Of a stretch of 64,000 bases of DNA, positions 55,108 to 63,468 are shown piece by piece. The notes beneath the pieces are model-generated. The model was not told where the DNA came from and did no database searches. It saw only the letters and a program-made list of their open reading frames with translations. Both the position numbers and the translations under genes were made by a program. Numbering within the stretch: the first letter of the stretch is position 1; each line of letters starts with the position of its first letter. This DNA comes from CAVPFA01 sp963703655 (GTDB lineage Bacteria > Actinomycetota > Acidimicrobiia > Acidimicrobiales > Bog-793): assembly GCA_963703655.1 (NCBI GenBank), contig CAVPFA010000004.1, positions 558,001 to 622,000 of the forward strand, written 5' to 3'.

Positions 55108-55419
55108 ATGTCGTCAAGCTCGGAGCCAGAGCGCCTCAACAGCCACCACCAGGACACCCTCCTTCAGCTCTTTCAGCACCCGACGAGCCACAACATCGAG
55201 TGGCACGACGTGCTGTCGTTGCTGGAAGCCGTCGGATCGGTCGAGCAGCAGCACGACGGGAAATTCCTTGTCCGCCTGGGCGGCGAGACTGAGGTCCTCA
55301 CCCGTCCGAAGCACAAGGACATCGAGGCCCAGCAAGTTGTCGATCTGCGCCGGATGCTGACCGGCGCTGGATATCGTGCGGTGGTCGAGGAGCTGGAGGC
55401 CAAGGGCAAGGAGGTCTGA
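55108..55419 (+). CDS. HicA-like domain protein
   Basis: A 103-residue protein with the ribosome site gagagg before the ATG. It resembles HicA-type mRNA interferases: TLLQLFQHPTSHNIEWHDVLSLLE, the short strands VEQQHDGKFLVRLGGETEVLT, and the ending helix VVDLRRMLTGAGY. The HicA catalytic Gly-Ser-His segment is not preserved as such: a KHKD stretch replaces the H of the usual RPHP. A toxin activity is therefore doubtful. No HicB antitoxin gene is next to it; the following gene, 2 nt away, is a different protein. Confidence 0.65.
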   Translation: MSSSSEPERLNSHHQDTLLQLFQHPTSHNIEWHDVLSLLEAVGSVEQQHDGKFLVRLGGETEVLTRPKHKDIEAQQVVDLRRMLTGAGYRAVVEELEAKGKEV

Positions 55420-55421
55420 GG

Positions 55422-55913
55422 GTGGTCGACGAGATCGAGCTCATCCGGGACAAGAACGTCGTCGCGGTCATCGACTTCCGCCACAGCTCGATCTTTCCAA
55501 CCGATGCGTCGCCTGGGCAACGGCCAGAGCACGTAGTCGCCACCGATCCTCGCGGTCGCTTCCACAAGGTTCACCACCGTGCGGGGAATCCCGCGGGTGG
55601 CTACGAAGAGGACAGCCCGGAGTACTGGGAGGAGATCACAGAAGCCTTGTCGCCGGCGGGGGCGATCCTGTTGCTGGGGCACGGCAAGGGCAAGGCAAAT
55701 GCATCGCACCATTGGGTGGCCTATGTCGAGAAACACCGAAAGGATGTCGCCGCCAAGGTGGTCGCCGACGTGCGCGTCGACATCGACCACCTCGACGACG
55801 CGCAGGTGCTGAGACTGGCCCAGTACTACTTCGCCGAACCGCCCCTGCGGGACTTCGGGGACGGTCGTTGGGGCGAGCCGGACGGTCGAGCGTCGCCGGC
55901 AAGCGACGACTGA
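55422..55913 (+). CDS. Conserved protein of unknown function, operon partner of the HicA-like gene
   Basis: A 163-residue protein starting 2 nt after the previous stop (GTG start). Recognisable features: NVVAVIDFRHSSIF, VVATDPRGRFHKVHHRAGNP, SPEYWEEITEAL, ILLLGHGKGKANASHHWVAY and VRVDIDHLDDAQVLRLAQYY. The GHGKGKANASHH stretch looks like an active or nucleic-acid-binding loop. It recalls bacterial and archaeal eRF1-domain-3-like proteins (acting on stalled ribosomes), but that comparison is tentative. The pairing with a HicA-like fold suggests an RNA or ribosome function. Confidence 0.6.
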   Translation: MVDEIELIRDKNVVAVIDFRHSSIFPTDASPGQRPEHVVATDPRGRFHKVHHRAGNPAGGYEEDSPEYWEEITEALSPAGAILLLGHGKGKANASHHWVAYVEKHRKDVAAKVVADVRVDIDHLDDAQVLRLAQYYFAEPPLRDFGDGRWGEPDGRASPASDD

Positions 55914-55960
55914 GGCTGGCGCTTATCCGCGCGCGGCCGGCGGACTCGAGACGAGGAGTC

Positions 55961-56431
55961 TCAGGCGAGGGCGGATTCGAGGTGACGGCGGAAGCCGCGC
56001 ACCGTGCTCTCGACCACGCGATCGTGCCCCCACATGAGGAGGGGGTGCGCGAACCGGTCGGCGATGCGCATCGGCGCCTGCATCATCTCGACGGACCATG
56101 CCGCTTCCACTGTGCAGCCGGTCGACCCACGTCGCCGGACGCGCAGTGAAGCGTTGCCCTCGAGGTCGCGGCGCAGAACGGCGTCGATCGCAGTGGCTCG
56201 GCGACACGCCACGAGCTCCACGTCGACGCGCATCTTGTAGCGGAGCGGCGGGGCGACGACGCCATGCATGACCGCCCCTGATTTCAGCCTCCCGCCCTCC
56301 AGGCTGAACTCCTGCAGCCACGGCCACCAGCGTTCGAATCGCTCCGTTTCTTCGATCGAGGACCAGAGCTCGCCCGGCGTCACGTCGAAATCGAACTCAC
56401 CTCGGTAGTCGATCACCGGCCGGGTGGGCAC
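55961..56431 (-). CDS. SRPBCC (polyketide cyclase/START-like) protein
   Basis: A 156-residue protein of the START/polyketide-cyclase type: YRGEFDFDVTPGELWSSIEE, FERWWPWLQEFSLEGG, VRRRGSTGCTVEAAWSVEM, and a C-terminal helix (VESTVRGFRRHLESAL). It binds a hydrophobic ligand; no more can be said. Stands alone on the minus strand. Confidence 0.85.
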   Translation of the reverse strand: MPTRPVIDYRGEFDFDVTPGELWSSIEETERFERWWPWLQEFSLEGGRLKSGAVMHGVVAPPLRYKMRVDVELVACRRATAIDAVLRRDLEGNASLRVRRRGSTGCTVEAAWSVEMMQAPMRIADRFAHPLLMWGHDRVVESTVRGFRRHLESALA

Positions 56432-56476
56432 GACCTTAACCTTAGCCAGATCCCCCGAAAAATAAGGCCTTCGAGG

Positions 56477-57502
56477 TCAAGAGCCCTTCCCGTGGGTCTT
56501 GCTCGTGACGTTGCCGTTCTTCGTCGTCGTCTTGGTGCTGTTGTGCTTCACATTGCTCGCACCCTTGCCGTGCGTGGTCTTCGTGCTCTTCCCGTGTGTT
56601 GTCTGACCGCCGCCCTTGCCGTGCGTGGTTTTGGTGGCCGTGCTCCCGGTTTTCGTCGTGGTCGTGATGCTGCCGCTCTTCACCTTGGTAACGCCCTTGC
56701 CATGCCTGGTCTTGGTGGCGCTCTTCCCACGCGTGGTCTTGGTGGCGGGCTTTCCACGCCTTGTCTGACCCCTGCCCCTGCCGTGCGTAGTTGTACGGGC
56801 GGTATTCCCCCCGGCCTTCGTGCTCCCGGTGTGCGCAACGGGCTCACTCGGACAGTGCGCTCTGACTTGGATCGTCCTGCCGCTGGCGGCACTCTTGACC
56901 GAGACCGCGCGACCGCGACAGGTGCCACTGACCACCCGCTTGCCTCCGCCGGAGTCGCTGGGTCGCTCGCCGTGTCTGGAAACGCGGTCGCACCCTTCGC
57001 CGCCCTTCCCTAAACCTGAGCAACCCGGAGCGTTCGCACTCGACACGCGCGTCCCGCCGGTCGATCCGTAGCGGGGAGGCGGCGTCGGGCGGGAACCGGT
57101 TGGGATCGACACATCGACATGGGCCAGCGCGTGAGCGAGGACATGTTGAACAGGGGCGGGAAGCGTGCCAGTCGCAGCAGCAGCCGCAGTTGCACCTACG
57201 AAGACAGCACCGACTAATGCGACCTTCAGCGTCGTTATCTTGCCGGCACGGCGAAGACGTCTGGAAGTCCGAGCGCTCCTCGTACCTCTCACGACGGCGG
57301 CCATCGTCGCCGTGAGGTCTGTCTCGATCGGGCGAGGCTGGGGAGTTGGAAGGTTGCGAAGAGCCTCGAATACCTGAACGACGGCCGACCACTCAGTCGG
57401 CATTCCTGCTGGGACCTTCGCCCCAGCGATCAGCGCATCCGCGAGCGCCTCCCCGATCCGTTCCTCATTCATCCATCGAGAGAAATCGCTCGAGGTGTTC
57501 AT
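56477..57502 (-). CDS. Membrane partner of ECF sigma factor with THGKG repeats
   Basis: ATG overlaps the sigma stop (ATGA). A 341-residue protein: an N-terminal 95-residue helical, probably cytoplasmic domain (RIGEALADALIAGAKVPAGM, VFEALRNLPTPQP), one membrane span (VALVGAVFVGATAAAAATG), then an extracellular domain with a few cysteines (NAPGCSGLGKGGEGCDRV). The last 110 residues are a basic low-complexity tail built from TT-K-THGKG units. The order fits an anti-sigma factor; the tail could bind acidic cell-wall polymers. Confidence 0.65.
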   Translation of the reverse strand: MNTSSDFSRWMNEERIGEALADALIAGAKVPAGMPTEWSAVVQVFEALRNLPTPQPRPIETDLTATMAAVVRGTRSARTSRRLRRAGKITTLKVALVGAVFVGATAAAAATGTLPAPVQHVLAHALAHVDVSIPTGSRPTPPPRYGSTGGTRVSSANAPGCSGLGKGGEGCDRVSRHGERPSDSGGGKRVVSGTCRGRAVSVKSAASGRTIQVRAHCPSEPVAHTGSTKAGGNTARTTTHGRGRGQTRRGKPATKTTRGKSATKTRHGKGVTKVKSGSITTTTKTGSTATKTTHGKGGGQTTHGKSTKTTHGKGASNVKHNSTKTTTKNGNVTSKTHGKGS

Positions 57503-58059
57503 GCCGTTACCTGCTCGGGTGTGAGCACGGAAGCGAGTCGCTTTACGGCCCGGTGCTGGAGAACACGGATGTTGCCAACGCTCTTGTTCATGATTTGCGC
57601 CACGACTTCGATGTCAAGCCCGGCAACGAGTCGAAGGATGACGACGTCAGCCTGGTCGCCAGATAGGTACCGGAGTACAAGAGAGGCCACCTCGGCGGCC
57701 CGAGTCGACCGCAATGCCTCTTCCTCGGCGTCGGTGCTCGCCGGCTCTTCCGCGAAGCTCTCCGGAGCCGCCGGTGCCGTACGTCGCCGGCGATCGCGCC
57801 GCCAGTGACTGGCGATCTGGCGCCGGGCGATCGTGAACAGAAACCCGATCCACGCGGACTCGTCACCCTGGAACTTCGTGAGGTGCTTGGCAACAGCGAG
57901 CCAAACATCGGCGGCGAGATCGTCACCTGCCCCAGGGACGCGAGCCGAGAGAAAGCGGAGCAGCCGGGGGTTCACGTCGCGATAGAGGGCAGAGATCGCC
58001 CCTTGGTCGCCGCGCTGGGCTGCCTCGAGCAGCCGCGGGAACTCGGCCCCAATAGTCAT
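57499..58059 (-). CDS. ECF-type RNA polymerase sigma factor
   Basis: A 186-residue protein. Region 2: FPRLLEAAQRGDQGAISALY, LRFLSARVPGAGDDLAADVW, WIGFLFTIARRQIASHWRR. Region 4: YLSGDQADVVILRLVAGLDI then MNKSVGNIRVLQHRAVKRL. The linker is acidic (EEPASTDAEEEAL). It should direct transcription of its own operon. The membrane protein downstream overlaps it. Confidence 0.9.
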   Translation of the reverse strand: MTIGAEFPRLLEAAQRGDQGAISALYRDVNPRLLRFLSARVPGAGDDLAADVWLAVAKHLTKFQGDESAWIGFLFTIARRQIASHWRRDRRRRTAPAAPESFAEEPASTDAEEEALRSTRAAEVASLVLRYLSGDQADVVILRLVAGLDIEVVAQIMNKSVGNIRVLQHRAVKRLASVLTPEQVTA

Positions 58060-58173
58060 CGGTCTAGCGAGTCCATCGCTTGGGGTGAAGCGGCCACCTC
58101 TAGTTGTTCGGCCTCGACTCGAGGCGGCTTAAGTGGCGAGCTCCAACGAAATCGGGCGCATTCCGACGAGCAA

Positions 58174-58207
58174 GAGGGGAGCTCCTGCACAAACAGAAGC
58201 TCCCCTC
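58174..58207. terminator. Stem-loop terminator after the secreted Ig-like protein gene
   Basis: Perfect 10-bp inverted repeat gaggggagct (58174-58183) and agctcccctc (58198-58207) with a 14-nt loop. It lies between the end of the gene at 58271 and the start of the sigma operon, both on the minus strand, so it can separate the two transcripts. No T tract. Confidence 0.65.
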
Positions 58208-58270
58208 ATCCCTTCGATCTACCGACCAACAATAAGACATCGTCCAAACCGGTCAGCGCGAGGCGTCGTT

Positions 58271-58714
58271 TCAGCTCATTGTCACCGTGATGACCGAGCT
58301 GTGAGACGCCTTGTAACCGGTCACTCCAGGGAACACGACCTCGTACTGAGTCTTCACGCCCTTCTTGTTGCCCGGTGCGACGCCGTTCACGATCACCTGT
58401 CCGGTCGAGTTGGTCAGCGAGGCCAGGTTGCTACAGGACGACCAAGAGGTCCATTCACCTGCCGTCGCGCGCGTCCGGCTCTTTAGGCAGAGCTGCTCGT
58501 TCGCGAGCGGCGTGTTGCCGCTCTTCAGCTTGGCCGTGAGCGAGATCTTGTGTTTGGGTGCAACCGTGGCCTTCGACGCCTTGAGCGTGATGCTCGTCGG
58601 CTTAGCTGTCGGTTTCCCGCTAGCGAAAGTTGGGGTCGCGAATGCGCCCACGAGGACCGCGCCGGCAAGAGCGGCAGCCGACCACGTAATCGCCGAGTGA
58701 CTGCGAGCTGACAT
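58271..58714 (-). CDS. Small exported Ig-like-fold protein
   Basis: ATG at 58714 gives 147 residues with a clear signal peptide (WSAAALAGAVLVGAFATPTFA, cleavage after ASG). The mature part looks like one Ig-like beta-sandwich (SITLKASKATVAPKHKISL, STGQVIVNGVAPGNKKGVK, SSVITVTMS) with two cysteines, probably forming a disulfide. Function unknown; may be a wall or adhesion module. Confidence 0.7.
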   Translation of the reverse strand: MSARSHSAITWSAAALAGAVLVGAFATPTFASGKPTAKPTSITLKASKATVAPKHKISLTAKLKSGNTPLANEQLCLKSRTRATAGEWTSWSSCSNLASLTNSTGQVIVNGVAPGNKKGVKTQYEVVFPGVTGYKASHSSVITVTMS

Positions 58715-58994
58715 TGCATTCCTCCTTGATGCAGCCACAGCTTCATCACTGCAGCTGGTTTCGGGCTGGTCCCGTGCCGGCCCTCTCACCGAGCACAATC
58801 GTCTGAGGAACGCCCTGCGTTACAGGCAGAGCACCGAGAGTGGGATTGCTCCGTTGCTGGCGAGGTCAGCGACGTGGAGTTATTGGTTGCGGACGAGTCG
58901 GAGCAACCCCACGCGCACAGTCACCCTCGCCCGCTGACGAAACCGTCAGGGCCGGCTCAGAAACGGCGATGCACGCCGGGTTTATCATCCGACT

Positions 58995-60356
58995 GTGACC
59001 GGCGTCGCTCGAGAGCAGGTCGAAGACCTTCTCGCTCGGGAGAACGAACGGTTCGTAGCCGAACGGCCACTGTCAACGGCTCAGCTCGAGCGAGGCCGCT
59101 CCGCGATGCCCCGTGGCGTCCCGATGTCGTGGATGGAAGATCTGTACGACCATCCGCCAGTCTGGGTCACGTATGGCAGCGGCGCCTATTTCTGGGATGT
59201 CGACGGGCATCGCTATCTCGACATGTACATCGCCGACTTGAGCGCCTTCTGTGGTCACGCGCCCGAGCCGGTCGTCCAGGCGGTGGCCGAGCGAATGCGG
59301 CGGGGCAACCAGTTCCTTCTGCCGAGTGAGGACGCCAACCCCGTCGCTGAGCACCTCGCGGAGCGATACGCAATGCCCAAGTGGCAGTTCACCCTTTCGG
59401 CCACCCAGTCGAATACCGAGGTGATACGGATCGCGCGGCATGCGACAGGACGCGACGTCGTATTGGTCTTCGACGGGAAGTACCACGGCCACGTCGATGC
59501 CACATTGGCCGTCCTCGACGACGGCATGGTCAAACCGGAGTACTACGGCCTGTCGAGCGGCGCGACCGCGAACACGCGGATCGTGGCGTTCAACGACCTC
59601 GCCGCGCTGCGTGGCGCCCTGGCCCCGCGGGACGTTGCCGTTGTGCTGGCCGAGCCTGCGATGACCAACGCCGGGTTCATCCTGCCAAGGCCCGGGTTCC
59701 ACGCCACTCTTCGCGAGCTGACGGCCGACACCGGCACGCTCCTCGCAATCGACGAGACCCACACGCTCGTGACCGCCTACGCGGGGCTGGGCCGTCGGTG
59801 GGGTCTGCAACCGGACTTCCTGACCGTCGGGAAATCCATTGCGGCCGGAGTCCCGCTCGCGGCCTACGGCATGACCGAAGAAGTCGCCGGATTGTTGGGT
59901 GCACCCGACGAGCCCTACGTCGTCTCGGGCGCCGCCGTCGGAGAGCCGGCCACCGGCGGAACGCTGTTCGCGAACGCATTGTCGCTTGCGGCCGGTCGAG
60001 CCGCGCTGACCGAGGTGTTGACTGAGGAGGCGTTCGCGCGAACGTCCACACTCGGGGCGCGGCTCGCCGACGGGTTGAGAGACACCATCGGCCGACACGG
60101 GCTGCCCTGGAGCGTCACGCAGGAGGGTTCGCACGCGTATTACACGTTCACGCCGACCGCTCCACACGACGGGGCGACGTCCCGAGCGGCTGACGACCCC
60201 GACCTGCGTGCGCTGATGCGCGTCTTCATGGCGAACCGCGGCGTGTGGGAGTCCGGCTGGTGGCTGGGTCCTACCGTTTCGGTGGCCCACAGCGAGGCAG
60301 ACGTCGACACCTACGTCGAAGTCTTCGCCGAGTTCGTCACGACGGTCACTGCCTGA
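58995..60356 (+). CDS. PLP-dependent class III aminotransferase (GSA-aminomutase-like)
   Basis: A 453-residue enzyme. Motifs: FWDVDGHRYLDMYIADLSAF, TLSATQSNTEVIRIARHATG (phosphate-binding), LLAIDETHTLVTAY (Asp bound to the pyridine N), TVGKSIAAGVPLAAYG with the catalytic Lys, and GTLFANALSLAAGRAAL. Its closest general type is glutamate-1-semialdehyde aminomutase, but the N-terminal part and context (no heme genes) suggest another amino-acid or amine substrate. GTG start; stands alone. Confidence 0.9.
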   Translation: MTGVAREQVEDLLARENERFVAERPLSTAQLERGRSAMPRGVPMSWMEDLYDHPPVWVTYGSGAYFWDVDGHRYLDMYIADLSAFCGHAPEPVVQAVAERMRRGNQFLLPSEDANPVAEHLAERYAMPKWQFTLSATQSNTEVIRIARHATGRDVVLVFDGKYHGHVDATLAVLDDGMVKPEYYGLSSGATANTRIVAFNDLAALRGALAPRDVAVVLAEPAMTNAGFILPRPGFHATLRELTADTGTLLAIDETHTLVTAYAGLGRRWGLQPDFLTVGKSIAAGVPLAAYGMTEEVAGLLGAPDEPYVVSGAAVGEPATGGTLFANALSLAAGRAALTEVLTEEAFARTSTLGARLADGLRDTIGRHGLPWSVTQEGSHAYYTFTPTAPHDGATSRAADDPDLRALMRVFMANRGVWESGWWLGPTVSVAHSEADVDTYVEVFAEFVTTVTA

Positions 60357-60476
60357 CTCGGCTGGGGTTCCAGCTCGTGCAGGAAGCGGTCGCCGGAGGG
60401 TCGCTCCCCCACAGGTCACCAGGCTGACCAAACTTCTGAACTGCAGCGACTGTGAAGCAAAGCGCTGCTCGGGGAC

Positions 60477-61316
60477 TTAGGTTAGGGCTGGAAGCGACCG
60501 CCAAGGCTGAGGGGCGAACCAAGCCGCCGGGCCGATGCGCACGATCTCCGAGTGCTGGGTGACGTAGAGATGCCCTGTGGGATCGACGGCGACCAAGTCG
60601 CCGGCCGTCCCGCCTGTGGCGAGGACCGTGAGTGCACCAGCGGGCCCGCAGGCCACGACCTCGCCGTTTCTCTGATTCACGATGATCCAGCCATCGAAGG
60701 GTCCGTCCGAGCCTCCGACGGCCACGCCATCCGGACCGCCGGGCAGGTACCCGAGGTCCGTGAGTGTCCCGCCGCGGTCGATGGAGACGACGTGCTTGCT
60801 CTCGTAGCCGGCGACGATGATGTGACCCTCGCCGTCGAGGACGACGCCGTCCGGCCCTGCGAACAGGTCGTCGCGCGCCACCACCTTCTTCTCGCCGGTG
60901 ACCGGATCGACCTCGTAGATGGCATTCGCCGTGAAATCGGCGACGACGAGCACGCCTCTCTTGTGATCGGACACGAGGCCAGTGAGCGACACAAAGCCCC
61001 CGGCCACCTGCCGGCCAATACCTCCGGTCGCTCGATCGAGCTCCACGACCTCGTCCAGCCGCGATCCGTAGAGCGCGCCGGTCGCGCCCACGGTCAGGTC
61101 GAGCACCCCAGCCTCGGAGTTCAGAGGCTCACCCACGACCACGTTCAAACCGTGCAGGCGGAACAGTTCACCCGTGCCCCCGTCGGCGACGAGCCACTCG
61201 TGCGGATGCTCGAAGACGATGCCCGAGGGTCCGAACTCGTGTCCGGAATCGCCACCGAATCCGAACCCTTCCGCAGCGCGTTCGAGGACGACACCAGAAA
61301 AGATGGCGCTCAGCAT
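60477..61316 (-). CDS. NHL/SMP-30-like beta-propeller protein
   Basis: ATG at 61316 gives 279 residues with repeated propeller blades: LVADGGTGELFRLHGLNV, YGSRLDEVVELDRATGG, VVADFTANAIYEVDPVTGE, DGVVLDGEGHIIVAGYESKH, GPDGVAVGG. The latter is the typical GPDG.. motif of gluconolactonase/strictosidine-synthase-like proteins. No signal peptide is visible, so it may be cytoplasmic or need another start. It follows the Ig-repeat protein by 32 nt. Confidence 0.75.
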   Translation of the reverse strand: MLSAIFSGVVLERAAEGFGFGGDSGHEFGPSGIVFEHPHEWLVADGGTGELFRLHGLNVVVGEPLNSEAGVLDLTVGATGALYGSRLDEVVELDRATGGIGRQVAGGFVSLTGLVSDHKRGVLVVADFTANAIYEVDPVTGEKKVVARDDLFAGPDGVVLDGEGHIIVAGYESKHVVSIDRGGTLTDLGYLPGGPDGVAVGGSDGPFDGWIIVNQRNGEVVACGPAGALTVLATGGTAGDLVAVDPTGHLYVTQHSEIVRIGPAAWFAPQPWRSLPALT

Positions 61317-61348
61317 CGTGTTTCGATTCTGCCCGGCGCCGGCCGGGG

Positions 61349-63232
61349 TCAGGTGACGACGAGCTTGAGCGCCGGGGAGTCCGTCTGCGCGTACACCCGG
61401 TTTGACTCGACGTACGCCTCCTCTTGATAGACGCCGCGAGCGCCGGCGTAAAAGCCCAGCACGATCGCTCCGCCTTTGGAGACGTACTGCTGGGTGAGCG
61501 CGAACCAGCCTCCCCAGGCACCGTTGGCCTGTCGCTCTCGGTAGTTCAGGTAGGCGTCGACCCCGTTCGGCAGGTACCGGGCGCGACAGGTCATCGTGTC
61601 CGACTGGCCGGCGCGCACAGGAGACCGCGAGAGGCGGCACCCGAATACCGCCCGCTCGGCCACCGTGATGGTGTGCTGTCCTGCCTGCAGCCCCGTCCGC
61701 GCCGGGGACGTGGCGACGAGCCTCGCGTTGGAATCCAAGGTGACGATAAGTGAGAACCGGCCGTCCGGGCTGCTGTGCAGGTGATAGACCGCTGAGCGAC
61801 CGTGAACGGGGGTCAGTGCCAAGGTAAACGGCTGCGAGCCGATGGCGGCACTGTCCAGAGGGTCGAGGAGTCGACCCGTGATCTTGGTCCTCGAACCCGC
61901 CGTACCCGCGGCGGGGCCGAACACGATCTCCACCGGTGGCGGCACGCTGATAGTGATCACGCGCTTCACGGTCACACCATCGTCAGTCGTCATGGCGGCC
62001 TCGATGGTCTTCGAGCCGGACTGCCCGCTCGCCTGCCAGATGTAGGAGATCGAACATCTGTGGCTCGCAGGACAGCTCTTGTTGGCCACCTCCACCCCGC
62101 TCACGTAGAACGTCATGCTGTTCGGCTCGTCCGACAGGCTCGCGTCGGTCAACCCGACCGCGACGATCTTGACGGCGCCCGTCACCGACGACCCGTTCGC
62201 CGGCGCGGTGATCGTCACCTGCGGGGCCGGGTTTCGCACCCTCACGGTGACCGGTGCGCTGTCGGCGGTCCTGTCGCCGGTCGTGGTCACCTCCACCATC
62301 AGCACGTGATTGCGGGTGAGGCCGGTCGCGTCCCACACCGTCGAGCCGGTGCAGACGTGCTCGGTGCCGGTGCACGGCGCGGAGCCGACGACGTTGTTGT
62401 CGACGTAGAACGTCAGAGCGGCGGGGTAGTCGCTCTGGCTGGCGCTGGTCGACCCGGTCCCATCGATCTTGACCCGGCCTTTCACGACAGAGCCGCTCTC
62501 AGGTCTCGTAACCGCGGCGGTCGGCTCCGGACTGTTCACCGTGACGCTCACTGTCGGGCTGTTGGCCGTCAGCCCCTTGACCGTCTGCATGACCACCTGC
62601 AGCCGGTGCGTGCCTGACAGCCCGGTCGAGTTCCACGTATAGGCGCCCTTGCAGACGTGCTCGGTACCGGTGCACGCGGCTGAGCCGACGGCGTTGTTGT
62701 CGACGTAGAACGTCAGAGCGGCGGGGTAGTCGCTCTGGCTGGCAGCGGTCGACCCGGTGGCCCCGATGGTGACCTGCCCGGTGACCCTGGCGCGATTGTT
62801 CGGGACGGTGATCCTCACCACCGGGGCCGGGCTGTTCACTGTGACTGTGACCATGGCGCTGTTGGCACTGGCACCGTCGACCGTCTGAACGACCGCGAGC
62901 AAGGTGTGGCTGCCCGAAAGTCCGGTGCTGTCCCACACGAATGAGCCGGTGCACGTCTGCTCGGTACCGGTGCACGAAGCTGAGCCGACGGCGCTGTTGT
63001 CCACGTAGAACTCGAGGCTGGCCGGGTCGTCACTGCCGCTCGGGTCGGTGCTCGCCGTCGCGTCGATCTCCACCGTGCCGGAGACGGTGGCGCCATTGGC
63101 CGGCGACGTTATGGAAACCTCCGGGTAGGTAGTGGCATCTGCCGGCGTGGCCGGCGTCAGGACCACCACTGCAGCGAACAGCATCGGAACGAACAGGGCG
63201 GGCACGATGCCGGCGCGCGGGGCAACGACCAT
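61349..63232 (-). CDS. Secreted Ig-repeat adhesin-like protein
   Basis: A 627-residue protein with a signal peptide (ALFVPMLFAAVVVLTPATPADA). It has four repeats of about 100 residues: VSITSPANGATVSGTVEIDA, VRITVPNNRARVTGQVTIGA, AAVTRPESGSVVKGRVKIDG, VTITAPANGSSVTGAVKIVA. Each of the first three has a CTGTE..C pair, so a disulfide lies in each repeat. The C-terminal 230 residues (FGPAAGTAGSRTKITGRLL and after) form another two domains with a CRLSRSPVRAGQSDTMTCRA pair. Repeats 2 and 3 are nearly identical over DYPAALTFYVDNN, which implies recent duplication. It is probably a cell-surface binding protein. Confidence 0.85.
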   Translation of the reverse strand: MVVAPRAGIVPALFVPMLFAAVVVLTPATPADATTYPEVSITSPANGATVSGTVEIDATASTDPSGSDDPASLEFYVDNSAVGSASCTGTEQTCTGSFVWDSTGLSGSHTLLAVVQTVDGASANSAMVTVTVNSPAPVVRITVPNNRARVTGQVTIGATGSTAASQSDYPAALTFYVDNNAVGSAACTGTEHVCKGAYTWNSTGLSGTHRLQVVMQTVKGLTANSPTVSVTVNSPEPTAAVTRPESGSVVKGRVKIDGTGSTSASQSDYPAALTFYVDNNVVGSAPCTGTEHVCTGSTVWDATGLTRNHVLMVEVTTTGDRTADSAPVTVRVRNPAPQVTITAPANGSSVTGAVKIVAVGLTDASLSDEPNSMTFYVSGVEVANKSCPASHRCSISYIWQASGQSGSKTIEAAMTTDDGVTVKRVITISVPPPVEIVFGPAAGTAGSRTKITGRLLDPLDSAAIGSQPFTLALTPVHGRSAVYHLHSSPDGRFSLIVTLDSNARLVATSPARTGLQAGQHTITVAERAVFGCRLSRSPVRAGQSDTMTCRARYLPNGVDAYLNYRERQANGAWGGWFALTQQYVSKGGAIVLGFYAGARGVYQEEAYVESNRVYAQTDSPALKLVVT

Positions 63233-63279
63233 CGGATCTCCTCTTCCCGTCTTCCAACAGCCCTGCAGAGGCTATGACC

Positions 63280-63404
63280 GGCCGGTAGTCGATGCAATTT
63301 GGTCGCCTGACCTGATCGTTGCCTCGCCACGGCCGCGGTACGGGCCAACCAGACGAAGACCGACCGTGAGATCCCGCTCGTGTTGCTCGAGCCGGCCGAC
63401 AGCA
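63280..63404 (+). pseudogene. C-terminal remnant of a deazaflavin-dependent nitroreductase-like protein
   Basis: A plus-strand reading contains NQTKTDREIPLVLLEPA, the conserved ending of the F420-dependent nitroreductase (DUF385) family, preceded in another frame by VVDAIW. No body of the gene is present. Relic in the gap between the Ig protein and the YfhO-like gene. Confidence 0.4.
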
Positions 63405-63468
63405 AACGGAGCTACGAAGCTCAAATGATCGCGGGTCTGCCTATCGGATCACGCTGCCCATACCGTGT

